A stretch of 64,000 nt of DNA, taken from CAVQBJ01 sp963710725 (GTDB taxonomy: Bacteria; Actinomycetota; Thermoleophilia; Solirubrobacterales; Solirubrobacteraceae). The stretch lies in assembly GCA_963710725.1 (NCBI GenBank), contig CAVQBJ010000001.1:310001-374000 (forward strand). Direction: 5' to 3'. Under the pieces are notes generated by a model, which did not search any database, was not told the DNA's origin, and saw only the letters and a list, made by a program, of their open reading frames with translations. A program made the position numbers and the translations under genes. Shown one piece after another: positions 33,967 through 43,426 of this stretch. Position 1 is the stretch's first letter, and each line of letters begins with the position of its first letter.

Positions 33967-34092
33967 TCAGCCGCCAGACGACATCTGCATCACGCTGAAC
34001 GATGCTCCGTGGGGATCGGTGACGGCGGCAAAGCGGCCGATCGGCATGTCCACGGGCTCCCGCACGACGGTCGCACCGAGGTATCGCGGAAT
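33967..34092 (-). pseudogene. C-terminal fragment of a glyoxalase/VOC-family gene
   Basis: Read on the minus strand, 41 codons give IPRYLGATVVREPVDMPIGR followed by FAAVTDPHGASFSVMQM and a stop. This is the usual last beta-alpha-beta-beta-beta unit of glyoxalase/VOC proteins (E-P...GR-A...DP-GA-F). Nothing recognisable precedes it; the PPOX gene upstream ends 24 bases away. A remnant rather than a gene. Confidence 0.5.
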
Positions 34093-34115
34093 GGGTGAGG
34101 CGCGCGTGGCGCGGC

Positions 34116-34529
34116 TCAGTCCGGGTCCGGCGGTGCGTTGTAGTGCACGCGCTCGGGCGCGAGCACGAACTTGATTCGCTGCTCTCCGGGCTGCAGGAAG
34201 GGGTACTCATCCGCGCCGATGTACTTCTTCGCGAGCGCGTTGATGTGCTCGAGCGCGCCGTCGTGGGTGTCCCCCACGAGGCGGCCCGTCACCGAGACCC
34301 ACTCGTAGGGATTGCCGTCGGCCATCACCGTGACGGTGGCCGTGCCGGCCCTGCGGAGATTGGCGGGCCAAGCGCGGCCCTCCGAGCTGTTGACGGTGAC
34401 ATTGCCGCCTTCGGGGTGCGCCCAGACGATCACCGTCTGCACCGTGCCATCACGCCGCGGGATGGCCAGATGCGCGTAGTTCTTGCCGGCGATGATCTCC
34501 TCGGCGCGCCCTGCGAGGCTCTCAGACAT
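34116..34529 (-). CDS. PPOX-class (F420/FMN split-barrel) oxidoreductase
   Basis: 137 residues. Pyridoxamine 5'-phosphate oxidase-like fold with YAHLAIPRRDGTVQTVIVWA at residues 17-36, NSSEGRAWPANLRRAGTATV, and PYEWVSVTGRLV. These features fit the actinobacterial family of small proteins that bind F420 or FMN and reduce varied substrates. True PdxH is longer. It starts 162 bases from the divergent Anbu gene, so the two may share a control region. Cofactor choice is inferred. Confidence 0.86.
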   Translation of the reverse strand: MSESLAGRAEEIIAGKNYAHLAIPRRDGTVQTVIVWAHPEGGNVTVNSSEGRAWPANLRRAGTATVTVMADGNPYEWVSVTGRLVGDTHDGALEHINALAKKYIGADEYPFLQPGEQRIKFVLAPERVHYNAPPDPD

Positions 34530-34691
34530 GGGCTTTCTCCCGTTGCCGTCGGTGGTTGGAAATCCTCCCGGGCGATTGTCGCAAAGGGGCCCTGACGGCA
34601 CAGCGGCAACCGCTGCTTCGTGCGGTGGACGTGCCCCTCGGGGCGCGGGTAGGCTACCCGGCCAGATCGCCACGTCGACCAGGGAGCCGCC

Positions 34692-35474
34692 ATGACCTAC
34701 TGCCTGGCCCTGCGCCTCGAGGAAGGGCTCGTGTTCCTCTCCGACACGCGCACCAATGCCGGCGTCGACAACGTCGGCACGTACCGCAAGCAGCACGTCA
34801 TGGCGCCGGGTTCGGATCGGCTGTTCGTGATCGAATCGGCCGGGAACCTGGCCACGACCCAGGAGGTGCTCGATCGCATCCGCCGGGACCTGACCACTCC
34901 GGGCGACCACGAGAGCCTGGCCTCGGTCGGCCACCTCTTCGAGGCGGCGCTGTACGTCGGTCGCGTCGGCCGCGACGTTGTCGGTGAGCATCGCGACGCG
35001 CTGGTGGGAGTCGATGGCACGGCGACGTTCATCCTGGGAGGACAGGTCGCCGGGTCCGAGCCCGACATCCTCCTCGTCTATCCCGAAGGCAATTACATCC
35101 GGGCCTCCGATGAGCTGCCGTTCCTGCAGATCGGCGAGGCCAAGTACGGCAAGTTCCTGCTCGAGATGGCGGCCACCGCCGACGTCGACGCCGCCACGGC
35201 CACGAAGATCGCACTCGGCTCCATGATGAGCACGGCGCGCGCCAATCTCTCGGTGGGGCCGCCCTACGACCTCGGGATCTACCGCAACGACACGTTCGAG
35301 CTCGAGGAGTTCCGCATCCTGGCGGACTCTCCGGTGCTCGCGAAGCTGCAGCACACCTGGGAGCAGCACCTGCGAGCGGGCTTCGCCCAGCTGCCGGACT
35401 TCACCCGCGAGGATCTCGTGCGTCCGGGCGATCGCCAGCTCGGCCGGGGGGCGAGCGCGAGCCCGGCACCGTAG
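34692..35474 (+). CDS. Anbu-type proteasome-like peptidase
   Basis: 260 residues, Ntn-hydrolase fold of the bacterial proteasome-related Anbu family. MTYCLALRLEEGLVFLSDTR is diagnostic: removal of Met1 exposes Thr2 as nucleophile, with Asp in SDTRTNAG and Lys in GTYRKQHV as the other active residues. Known Anbu proteins assemble into open helical rings and are usually encoded beside an alpha-E protein, an ATP-grasp protein and a transglutaminase; none of these is next to this gene. It starts with ATG behind a purine-rich GGGAG. Substrate unknown. Confidence 0.88.
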   Translation: MTYCLALRLEEGLVFLSDTRTNAGVDNVGTYRKQHVMAPGSDRLFVIESAGNLATTQEVLDRIRRDLTTPGDHESLASVGHLFEAALYVGRVGRDVVGEHRDALVGVDGTATFILGGQVAGSEPDILLVYPEGNYIRASDELPFLQIGEAKYGKFLLEMAATADVDAATATKIALGSMMSTARANLSVGPPYDLGIYRNDTFELEEFRILADSPVLAKLQHTWEQHLRAGFAQLPDFTREDLVRPGDRQLGRGASASPAP

Positions 35475-35486
35475 GCGGGCGCCCGC

Positions 35487-36647
35487 TCAGCGGCGCAGCG
35501 TGACCTGCGTGCTCGAGGCCGCGCCACCGCCGGTGAGCTGGACGTCGGCCCACACGACCGCTCGCCCGTGGCTCCCAGCGAGGAGCGCCTTGCCGGCCTT
35601 CGAGAGCGGGACGGCGAGCGTCTTGCTCGTCCCGCTGGGCAGCATGAACGACGCGCTGCCGTAGGTCAGGACGCGCGCCTTCTGCTTGCGTTTGCGCGCG
35701 ATCGATGCCGTGCGTGCACTGAGCGGCGCGTTTCGCAGCAGCAGCCGGCCGGCGCACTGTGCGGCCATCGTGCAGGTCAGGCCGAGCTCGGCGGCGCCGG
35801 CCTTCACCGGCGCGAGGTGATGCGGGGCGAGCTCGAGCACCGGCACCGAGCTTGACGGGGTCGGTGCGGGCATGACCCGGGGCGTGGTCGGGGTGGACGT
35901 CGGCGTGGGCGTCGGGATCGCACCGCCGCCGCCGGTGCCCGTGCCGTTGCTGCCGCCGGCCGCGGTGAAGTCGGCGTTGATGTCGACCGCCCAGCCGCCG
36001 GAGTCGGTCGTGAAACCGGGAGTGATCGTGCTCGGCGTCGACGTGTCCCAGTAGAAGTCGGCCGGGGCGGGCGATCCGAGATAGGTGTCGCCGGTTGAGT
36101 ACAGCGGCACCTGCACATCCGGCGCCAGCACCGCGAGCGTGAGCGTGTCGAAGTCGGCGATCGTGGTGATGTCGTCCGGCGCGGGCGTCGGGTCCTCGCG
36201 CATCGGCAGGTCGAGCGCCACGGTGCTGACCGAGTTCGCTGCCGGGGTGAACGGCTGGCTGGTGGCCACCGGGAAGCAGCAGGCGTCGTCGGGCCTGCCG
36301 GGCGTGAGCGTGTTCTCGTAGAGGGAGCGCATCACCACGAACTCCATCGGGCCGGTGCTGTTGCCGACCTCGATGCGGGCGTCGGTGACCGCGCCGGTGC
36401 CGGTGATCGACGGCGCGAGCGTGACATTCGCGGTCGTGCTCAGCTCGGTCGGGGCGGGCACGTCGGCCCAGATGCACGACGTGGCGGCCGCGAACGTGAT
36501 GGCGGGCAACCCGGGGGTGTCCACGGCGCGGCAGTCGCTCGGGTAGTTCGGCGCCCGCAGCGGCGAGCCGAACATCTCGGCGCCCGCGGACGAGGCGAGC
36601 AGCAGGGCGCCGGCGAGCGCGCCACAGATCGGCGCGATCAGCCTCAT
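35487..36647 (-). CDS. secreted protein with Pro/Thr/Gly linker
   Basis: 386 residues from ATG 36647, with signal peptide (GALAGALLLASSAGA). Residues 20-230 are beta-rich with Cys pairs (DDACCFPVATSQPF, SCIWADVP). A flexible linker (GTGGGGAIPTPTPTSTPTTP) leads to a basic C-terminal beta domain of about 120 residues with LTCTMAAQCAGRLLL and VPLSKAGKALLAGSHG, a pattern common in secreted proteins of Solirubrobacter relatives. Role unknown, probably surface-associated. Convergent with Anbu, 12 bases apart. Confidence 0.78.
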   Translation of the reverse strand: MRLIAPICGALAGALLLASSAGAEMFGSPLRAPNYPSDCRAVDTPGLPAITFAAATSCIWADVPAPTELSTTANVTLAPSITGTGAVTDARIEVGNSTGPMEFVVMRSLYENTLTPGRPDDACCFPVATSQPFTPAANSVSTVALDLPMREDPTPAPDDITTIADFDTLTLAVLAPDVQVPLYSTGDTYLGSPAPADFYWDTSTPSTITPGFTTDSGGWAVDINADFTAAGGSNGTGTGGGGAIPTPTPTSTPTTPRVMPAPTPSSSVPVLELAPHHLAPVKAGAAELGLTCTMAAQCAGRLLLRNAPLSARTASIARKRKQKARVLTYGSASFMLPSGTSKTLAVPLSKAGKALLAGSHGRAVVWADVQLTGGGAASSTQVTLRR

Positions 36648-36765
36648 CTCGGCTCGGCGTCGGGGCACCCACCGTCCTCCGGTGACAGGTCCTCGCCCGC
36701 CACGCGCGCATACCCCCGGCGCGGCGCGGGCCCGCCGACAGTGTGGTCGATCCGTCGGTGCCCGG

Positions 36766-37371
36766 TCAAGGGGAGACGAGGCCTGCCAGCCAGTCGGCGA
36801 CGGCGGTGCCGACCGCCGCGGTGCTGCGGAGTGCGTGGTCGCCGGGCACGCGGACGACGGTGCGGTGCGGTCCCGGCGGCGGCATCCCGAACGGATCGCT
36901 CTCTCCCTGCACGACAAGGGTCGGCACGGCGACGGTGTCGAGCTCGGACAGCCGGCTCCGGGTCGGGTCGTCGCCGCGGCCGGGCGGGTGCAGCGGAAAG
37001 GCCAGGCACAGCACGCCGATTGCGCCGGCCTGCCCGGCCGTGCGGCAGGCGACGCGGGCGCCGGAGGAGCGCCCGCCGGTCACGAGCCCCAGGCCGCGCA
37101 ACACGTCGCCGGCCAGCGCGGCGACGACCGCCAGCCAGGCGGCGTCGAGTTGGCGTGGCGGGCTTGGCGAGCGCCGACCGGCCACGCGGTAGGGCTGCTC
37201 CACGAGCACCACGCTGACGGCGACCGAGCGGGCGGCATCGCAGGTCGCCGCGAGATCGCGCGCCGTCACGCCACCGCCGGCACCGTGACCGAGCACGAGC
37301 GCGGCCACCGGTTCGTCGACCGGATGCAGGTGCGCGCGCGCGGGGCCGTGAGGGGTGTCGATCTCGAGCAT
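36766..37371 (-). CDS. alpha/beta hydrolase (KANL3/Tex30-like dienelactone hydrolase group)
   Basis: 201 residues. ALVLGHGAGGGV forms the oxyanion region, GLVTGGRSSGARVA the nucleophile elbow (Ser in G-R-S-S-G), LVVQGESDPFG carries the acid residue, and GDHALR the His. The overall order matches the compact hydrolase family that includes human KANL3-like proteins; bacterial members have no agreed substrate. Starts at ATG 37371. Confidence 0.85.
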   Translation of the reverse strand: MLEIDTPHGPARAHLHPVDEPVAALVLGHGAGGGVTARDLAATCDAARSVAVSVVLVEQPYRVAGRRSPSPPRQLDAAWLAVVAALAGDVLRGLGLVTGGRSSGARVACRTAGQAGAIGVLCLAFPLHPPGRGDDPTRSRLSELDTVAVPTLVVQGESDPFGMPPPGPHRTVVRVPGDHALRSTAAVGTAVADWLAGLVSP

Positions 37372-37476
37372 GACGCGAGCGTAGCCCGCAGCGCCGATCC
37401 CTCCGATGTTGCGGCGGCAATGCGGCTTAATACGGACGTCCTTACCGCTCAGAGCTCACCCTGGCAAAATCCGCGC

Positions 37477-39888
37477 GTGCCTACGGACGAAGACGGTCCG
37501 TTGGGGGAGGCGCCGAGCGAACGGGCGACGTTCGATCAGCTGCTCTCGCTCATCGACCACTTGCCGGCCATGGTGGCCCACTGGGATCGCAACCTGTGCA
37601 ACCGCGTTGCCAATGCGGCGCACGTCGAGTGGTTCGGGTTGACGCCGGCGCAGATGCGCGGGATGCATATGCGCGACTTCCTCGGGGCGCCCGTCTTCGA
37701 GGCCAACCGGCGGTACATCGAAGGGGTGCTTGCCGGCGAGCCGCAGTATTTCGAGCGCACGCTCGTCGACCGTGAGGGCACGGACCGTCATGCGCAGATG
37801 TCCTACATACCGGACATCCTCGACGCGGAGGTCGATGGCTTCTTCGTGATGGTCAACGACGTCACCGCGCGCGTCGAGGCCGAACGTGCGCTCGCGCAGA
37901 GCGCCGAGCGGCTCGAGCGCAGCGCCGATCAGTACCGCGCGCTCGTGCGCAACATCCCGCGCGGGTTCGTGCTGCTCTTCGATCCCGACATGCGCCACAC
38001 GGTCGCGGACGGCGCGGCCCTCGCGGCCTGGGGGATCTCGCGCGAGCAGCTGGAGGGTCGTCGCATGCCGGAGGTGCTCGCTCCCGAGGTCGTCGTCGAG
38101 CTCGAGCCGCGCTACCGCGCGGCGCTGCGCGGTCGCTCCGTCACCTGGGATCACGTCATGGGCGACCGCGTGTACAACCTGTCGGCCGGTCCGGTTCGCG
38201 ATGCCGACGGATCGGTGTTCGCCGGGATGGTCGTGTGCGCGGACGTCACGGCCGAGCGCCGTAGCGAGCACGTCGCGCGCGCGCTGCACGCGATCGCGAC
38301 CCTCGTCGCCAACAACGCCCCGCTCAGCGAGATCGCGCGGCTCGTGGCCGACAACCTGCGCGAGGTGTTCGCCAGCGATGCGGCCGCCGTGTTCCGGTTC
38401 GCGGAGCCCGGGCACGCAGCGGTCGTCGTCATGAGCCCCGCCGACTCCCCCTTCGACACCGACGTGCAGCTCGGGCGCGACGATCGCAGCGCCGTCGCCA
38501 CCGTGCTGCGCACCGGGCGACCGGCGATCGTCAGCTACGCCCCGGGCGGCGATGACTTCGCCGCGCGGCAACATGCGAGCGGCCAGCGCGCGGGCGCGGC
38601 CGCGCCGATCCGCGTGCATGGGACCCCATGGGGTGCGATCGCGCTCGCCTGGCGCGACCCGGCGGTGATCGACGACCTGCTGCTCGAGCGCCTCGTCAGC
38701 TTCGCCGAGCTCGTGGAGATCGCGATCGGCAACGCCGAGGCCCAGGAGACGCTCGCGCGTCAGGCGACGACCGATGGCATCACCGGCCTGCCCAACCACC
38801 GCGCGTTTCACGATCTCCTGGCCCGCGAGGTCGCTCGTGCGCAGCGCGACGAGCGGCCGCTCAGCCTCGTGATGATCGACATCGACCACTTCAAGGCGGT
38901 CAACGACACCTTCGGACATCCGGTCGGCGACCTCGTGCTGGCCGAGGTCGCACGACGCCTGGCTGGCATCGCCCGCGGGCACGAGACGGTGGCCCGCATC
39001 GGCGGGGAGGAGTTCGCCTGGCTGCTGAGCGAGACGGACGGCGACAGCGCCTTCCTGGCCGCCGAACGCGCGCGGTGCGCGATCGCCGAGCAGGTATTCG
39101 ACGAGGTCGGATCGATCACTGTCTCCGCCGGCGTGTGCTCGCTCGGCGAGGCGCCCGACGGTGACACCCTCGTGCGCCTCGCCGACCGCGCGCTGTACTG
39201 GGCCAAGCACAGCGGCCGCGACATGACGTTCCGCTACACGCTCGATGCGCAGGAGATGCTCGCCGTCCCGGCCGGGCAGGTCGCCAACCTGCAGCTCATG
39301 AACGGCGTGCGCGCGCTGGCGCGGGCGATCGACGCGAAGGACAGCTCGACGCGCGAACACTCAGAGCGGGTCGCCTCCCTCGCCGCGCGCCTCGCTCGCG
39401 AGCTCGGCTGGACGGGCGCTCGCACGCACGTCCTCTTCGCCGCCGGGCTCGTGCATGACGTCGGCAAGATCGGCGTCAGTGATGACGTCCTGCTGAAGGC
39501 CGGCCCGCTCGCTGCGGCGGAATACGAACTCGTGATGGCTCACGCCGAGCTCGGAGCGCAGATCGCCTCCGAGGTGATCGAGCCCGAAGCGGTCGGTTGG
39601 ATCCGCAGCCACCACGAACGCTGGGACGGCACCGGTTACCCCCGCGGCCTGGCCGGCGAGGAGATTCCCGATGGCGCTCGGCTGCTCGCGCTCGCCGATG
39701 CCTGGGACGTCATGACGACGAACTGCTCCTACCAGCCGATGCGCAGCGTCGAGGACGCGCTGCGCGAGTGCGAGCACCTGTCCGGCGGACAGTTCGCTCC
39801 CGCCGCGGTGTCCGCGCTGCTCTCGCTGCACCGGCAGGGCCAGCTCGGTGCGGGCGGTCGCGTCAACGCGGCGGATCGGCAGTCGTAG
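37477..39888 (+). CDS. PAS-PAS-GAF-GGDEF-HD-GYP cyclic-di-GMP enzyme
   Basis: 803 residues from GTG 37477; the open frame upstream overlaps the hydrolase gene antisense and is not used. Domains in order: PAS (about 20-140), PAS (155-270), GAF (280-425), GGDEF (430-595) with an active GGEEF at 509-513, and HD-GYP (610-790) with HDVGK starting at 660, the pair His712-His713 and GYP at 720-722. The I-site position reads RGHE, not RxxD, so product inhibition may be lost. Both synthesis and hydrolysis motifs look intact, which is an unusual pairing because EAL is the common partner. Cytoplasmic; no membrane helix. Confidence 0.93.
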   Translation: MPTDEDGPLGEAPSERATFDQLLSLIDHLPAMVAHWDRNLCNRVANAAHVEWFGLTPAQMRGMHMRDFLGAPVFEANRRYIEGVLAGEPQYFERTLVDREGTDRHAQMSYIPDILDAEVDGFFVMVNDVTARVEAERALAQSAERLERSADQYRALVRNIPRGFVLLFDPDMRHTVADGAALAAWGISREQLEGRRMPEVLAPEVVVELEPRYRAALRGRSVTWDHVMGDRVYNLSAGPVRDADGSVFAGMVVCADVTAERRSEHVARALHAIATLVANNAPLSEIARLVADNLREVFASDAAAVFRFAEPGHAAVVVMSPADSPFDTDVQLGRDDRSAVATVLRTGRPAIVSYAPGGDDFAARQHASGQRAGAAAPIRVHGTPWGAIALAWRDPAVIDDLLLERLVSFAELVEIAIGNAEAQETLARQATTDGITGLPNHRAFHDLLAREVARAQRDERPLSLVMIDIDHFKAVNDTFGHPVGDLVLAEVARRLAGIARGHETVARIGGEEFAWLLSETDGDSAFLAAERARCAIAEQVFDEVGSITVSAGVCSLGEAPDGDTLVRLADRALYWAKHSGRDMTFRYTLDAQEMLAVPAGQVANLQLMNGVRALARAIDAKDSSTREHSERVASLAARLARELGWTGARTHVLFAAGLVHDVGKIGVSDDVLLKAGPLAAAEYELVMAHAELGAQIASEVIEPEAVGWIRSHHERWDGTGYPRGLAGEEIPDGARLLALADAWDVMTTNCSYQPMRSVEDALRECEHLSGGQFAPAAVSALLSLHRQGQLGAGGRVNAADRQS

Positions 39889-39971
39889 CGGGCTCGACCG
39901 CCGCAGAAACCCGCGAGCGTGGACGGCGATCTACGGAAGCAGGCCGGCCGACGGCAGATGACACTGTCCGC

Positions 39972-40538
39972 ATGGCGACATTGCACCGCGCGAACGGGGT
40001 GCCGCTCGTTCCCCCCGGGACCTGGGTGGTTCAGGCGTCGCGCTCGAAGATCGGCTTCGACGTGCGCCATCTGATGCTGTCAAAGGTCCACGGGCGGTTT
40101 CACGACGTCGAGGGCACGATCCGCTGCGACGGCGACGGCGTGGCCTGCATCGACGGCCGCGTCGAGGTGTCGAGCATCGACACCGGCGACTCCCGACGCG
40201 ACGCGCGCCTGCGCGACGAGGATTTCTTCAACGCGGCGCGCCACCCGCGGATCACGCTCGACGCGGCCTGCCCGCCCGCGCCGGCCGGTAGCGCCCCGAC
40301 CGTCGCGGGAACGGTGACGCTCGGCGGCGTGTCGAGGGTGATCCAGCTGCGTCTCGAGGGGCCGGCGACCGCGATCGACGGGGGCTCGGAGTTGCGGATC
40401 CGCGCCCGGGGTGACGTCAGTCGACGTGACTTCGCCCTGGAGTGGGACTCGGCCTTCGCGGCCGGCGGGCTCGTCATCAACGATCGGGTGGCCCTCGATC
40501 TGGACGTGGTCCTCGCGCGGCGCGACGAGGCGCCCTGA
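39972..40538 (+). CDS. YceI-family lipid/isoprenoid-binding protein
   Basis: 188 residues from ATG 39972. The lipocalin-like YceI barrel is recognised by GTWVVQASRSKIGFDVRHLM, VHGRFHDVEGTIR, DEDFFNAARHPRITLDAA and GTVTLGGVSRVIQLRL. No signal peptide is seen, so it is probably cytoplasmic, in contrast to the periplasmic E. coli YceI. It likely binds a long isoprenoid or polyprenoid chain. Begins 83 bases after the preceding signalling gene. Confidence 0.92.
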   Translation: MATLHRANGVPLVPPGTWVVQASRSKIGFDVRHLMLSKVHGRFHDVEGTIRCDGDGVACIDGRVEVSSIDTGDSRRDARLRDEDFFNAARHPRITLDAACPPAPAGSAPTVAGTVTLGGVSRVIQLRLEGPATAIDGGSELRIRARGDVSRRDFALEWDSAFAAGGLVINDRVALDLDVVLARRDEAP

Positions 40539-40619
40539 TCTCGACGCGAGGATCGGGGGGCGGCGCCCGAGCGCGCACGTTCGTGCGGCGCCCGACCCGC
40601 GAGCTGGGATGATGGGGGC

Positions 40620-41024
40620 GTGGACGAGGCGGCCGATCGCCTGCGCGTGGACAAGTGGCTGTGGGTCGCGCGGCTGGCCAAGAGCCGCACGCTCGCGACG
40701 GAGGCCGCGCGTGGCGGCCACGTCCAGGTCAACGGCCAGCGGGTCAAGCCGGGGCGCGAGGTCGTTCGCGGCGATCGGGTCGAGATCACGCGCGACGAGG
40801 TCCGGCGCAGCGTGACGGTGCTCGGCGTCGCCGCGCGGCGCGGTCCGGCGAGCGTGGCGGCGCTGCTCTACGAGGAATCCGCCGAGAGCATCGCCGAGCG
40901 CGAGCGCGCCGCTGCGGAGCGGCGTGCCGCTGGGCTCGGTGGCGGCCCCGGGGGCGCCCGCCCGACCAAGCGTGATCGTCGCCGCCTCGACGCGGCGAAC
41001 GCCGCCCGCCGGGGCCCGACCTGA
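40620..41024 (+). CDS. S4-domain RNA-binding protein (Hsp15/RqcP type)
   Basis: 134 residues from GTG 40620. An S4 domain covers residues 6-70: RLRVDKWLWVARLAKSRTLA then GGHVQVNGQRVKPGREV and GDRVEIT. The tail is basic and Ala/Arg-rich. Relatives bind the 50S ribosome with stalled nascent tRNA (Hsp15/HslR) or assist C-terminal tailing (RqcP); which applies is not decidable here. Confidence 0.9.
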   Translation: MDEAADRLRVDKWLWVARLAKSRTLATEAARGGHVQVNGQRVKPGREVVRGDRVEITRDEVRRSVTVLGVAARRGPASVAALLYEESAESIAERERAAAERRAAGLGGGPGGARPTKRDRRRLDAANAARRGPT

Positions 41025-41030
41025 TCGCGC

Positions 41031-43316
41031 CTACGCGCTCTCGCGCGTCAGCGCGCCGCACCAGGGCAGGTCGGCGCTCAGCAGTGCCGTGATCTCCGCC
41101 GGCGCGACCGGGCGCGCGAAGAGGAACCCCTGCGCAAACGCGCAGCCGAGCAGTTGCAGCTCGCTCAGCTGGCGCTCGGTCTCGACCCCCTCGGCGGTGA
41201 CGTCGATGGCCAGCGCCTGGGCCATCCGGACCACCGCCGTGGCGATGGCGCTGTCGTGCTGCTCGGTGCCGAGCCCGTCGACGAACGCGCGGTCGAGCTT
41301 GAGGCTGTCGAGCGGCAGGCGGGTGAGGTAGCTGAGCGAGGAGTAGCCGGTCCCGAAGTCGTCGAGCGCCAGATGCACGCCGAGCGCCCCGAGCGCGCGC
41401 AGCGTCTGGGCCGCTGCGTCGGGCTCCTCGATGAGCACCGACTCGGTGATCTCGAGGCTGAGGCAGCGAGCGTCGATTCCCGTCCGGCGCAGCGTGCTCG
41501 CGACGACGTCGGCGATGTCGCGCCGCACGAGCTGACGCGCCGACAGGTTCACGGCCACCGAGATCGGACGGGCATCCGGGCGGCTGGCATGCCACTGCAC
41601 CGCCTGGCGGCAGGCCTCGTCGAGCACCCACGCCCCGATCGGCTCGATGAGCCCGGATTCCTCGGCGAGCGGCACGAACTCGAGCGGCGGCACGAGCCCG
41701 CGCGTCGGATGCTCCCAGCGCAGCAGCGCCTCCACGGCGACGATCGACCCGTCGCGCAGAGACAGCATCGGCTGATAGGCGAGGCGCAGCTCGTCGCGCT
41801 CCAGGGCGCGACGCAGATCGTTCTCGATCGAGAAGCGCTCGAGTGCCCGGGCGCGCATCCCGGCGTCGAACAGCTCGTAGCGAGACCGACCGCGTTCCTT
41901 GGCACGGTACATGGCTGCGTCGGCGTCACGGACGAGGCCCGCGCCCTCGACGTCGTTGCCCTGGCCGAGGGCGATCCCGATGCTCGCCGTCGCGAAGTAC
42001 TCGCGGCCGTCCACGACGAACGGGCGCGCGAAGGCGCCACCGATGCGCTCGGCCACCTCGACGGCGCCCCGCTCGCCGGCGACGTCCTCGAGCAGGATCC
42101 CGAACTCGTCCCCTCCGAAGCGCCCGAGCGTGTCGCCGGGGCGCACCGCCTCGCGCAGGCGGGGCGCGACGTCGACGAGCAGTGCGTCGCCGGCGGCGTG
42201 GCCCATGCTGTCGTTGACCAACTTGAAGTGGTCGAGATCGAGGAACAGGACGGCGACCGTCGAGCCGCGCCGAGCAAGCGCGTGCTCGAGCCGGTCGAGG
42301 AACAGGACCCGGTTCGGAAGCCCGGAGAGCGGATCGTGGAGCGCCTTGTGGCGGATGTCGTCCTCGGTCGCCCGGCGCTGGATCGCGTCGGCCAGGACGT
42401 TTGCGAGCGCCTGCACGAAGTCGGCATCCGAGGCGGTGAACGCGTGCCGCTCGACGTGCGACTGCGCCCCGAGCGCGCCCCAGGGTCCGTCGCCCCCGTC
42501 GATCGCCACGGTCAACCCGCTGAAGGTTTCGGGCGGGTTGATCAGCGGCGAGCGCTCGCAGCGCTTCTCCCTCGACCAGTCGTTCACGATCACCGGACGC
42601 CCCTCAGCGAGGGTCAGGCCGACCTGCGTGCGACTCGAGAAGGGTATGTGCAGGTTGTTGATGACCTCCGGTGACATGCCGTACCCGCCGCGCACGACGA
42701 GCGACTCGCGATCAGGCGTGAGCTCGACGACCGCGCCGTAGCGAACCTGCAGGATCGTGGCGGCGTACGTCGCGGCCGCGTCCATCAGCTCGGTCAGATC
42801 GGCACCGGCGAGGGCGCGCTCCCCGAGGCGGGCCACCGCCGCCTGCTGGGCGGCGCGCCGCGCGAGCTCGGTCTCGGCACCCTTGCGCTCGGTGATGTCC
42901 GACATCACGCCGTGCCAGCGCTCCCGGCCCTGCGCGTCGGCCATCAGCAGGGCATCGTCGCGTATCCACACCGTGCGGCCGTCGCGATGGCGCAGGCGGT
43001 ACTCCCACGGCGACGCGTCGCGCTGCCCCGCGAGCGCGTCGGCCTCGCGGGCGAACACGGCGTCGCGGTCGTCGGGGTGCAGCAGGGTGGCCCAGATCTC
43101 CGGATCGGCCAGCCACTCCTGCGGCGTGAAGCCGAGGACGGCGTACAGCTGCGGGCTGACGTAGTGCCAGGGCCCGCCGATTCCCGCGTCGGCGATGTAC
43201 GTGACGGCCGGGAGGCGCTCGACGAGCGCGAGGGCATCGAACTCGGACAGCGTGTCCGGCGAGCCAGCCGCCGGCCACCGGTCGTCCTCGCGCTGGGGTG
43301 GGCAGGGACGTTCCAC
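41031..43316 (-). CDS. PAS-GAF-GGDEF-EAL cyclic-di-GMP enzyme
   Basis: 761 residues from GTG 43316. PAS with PAC (about 25-150, ending in WHGVMSDITERKGAE), GAF (160-315), GGDEF (320-490) with GGDEF at 401-405 and a canonical RPGD I-site five residues before it, and EAL (500-755) with EALLRWEHP at 529 onward, NLSARQL, DDFGTGYSSLSYL and EGVETERQL. All residues known to be needed for synthesis, feedback inhibition and hydrolysis are visible. Soluble. It converges on the S4 gene with 6 bases between them. Confidence 0.95.
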   Translation of the reverse strand: MERPCPPQREDDRWPAAGSPDTLSEFDALALVERLPAVTYIADAGIGGPWHYVSPQLYAVLGFTPQEWLADPEIWATLLHPDDRDAVFAREADALAGQRDASPWEYRLRHRDGRTVWIRDDALLMADAQGRERWHGVMSDITERKGAETELARRAAQQAAVARLGERALAGADLTELMDAAATYAATILQVRYGAVVELTPDRESLVVRGGYGMSPEVINNLHIPFSSRTQVGLTLAEGRPVIVNDWSREKRCERSPLINPPETFSGLTVAIDGGDGPWGALGAQSHVERHAFTASDADFVQALANVLADAIQRRATEDDIRHKALHDPLSGLPNRVLFLDRLEHALARRGSTVAVLFLDLDHFKLVNDSMGHAAGDALLVDVAPRLREAVRPGDTLGRFGGDEFGILLEDVAGERGAVEVAERIGGAFARPFVVDGREYFATASIGIALGQGNDVEGAGLVRDADAAMYRAKERGRSRYELFDAGMRARALERFSIENDLRRALERDELRLAYQPMLSLRDGSIVAVEALLRWEHPTRGLVPPLEFVPLAEESGLIEPIGAWVLDEACRQAVQWHASRPDARPISVAVNLSARQLVRRDIADVVASTLRRTGIDARCLSLEITESVLIEEPDAAAQTLRALGALGVHLALDDFGTGYSSLSYLTRLPLDSLKLDRAFVDGLGTEQHDSAIATAVVRMAQALAIDVTAEGVETERQLSELQLLGCAFAQGFLFARPVAPAEITALLSADLPWCGALTRESA

Positions 43317-43426
43317 TGGTCAGATCTGTGTCGGCATCGGCGCGCAGCACCTTAACCGGCGCGCGCGAAACCCTGCGGTTCCCGTGGGGGCGTTATGCTC
43401 GCAGTTCCCCGCCCAGGAGGCTCACG

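Noticed and set aside
37456..39360. 634-codon minus-strand frame opposite the GGDEF-HD-GYP gene
   Set aside because: Antisense artefact; every conserved domain is on the plus strand.
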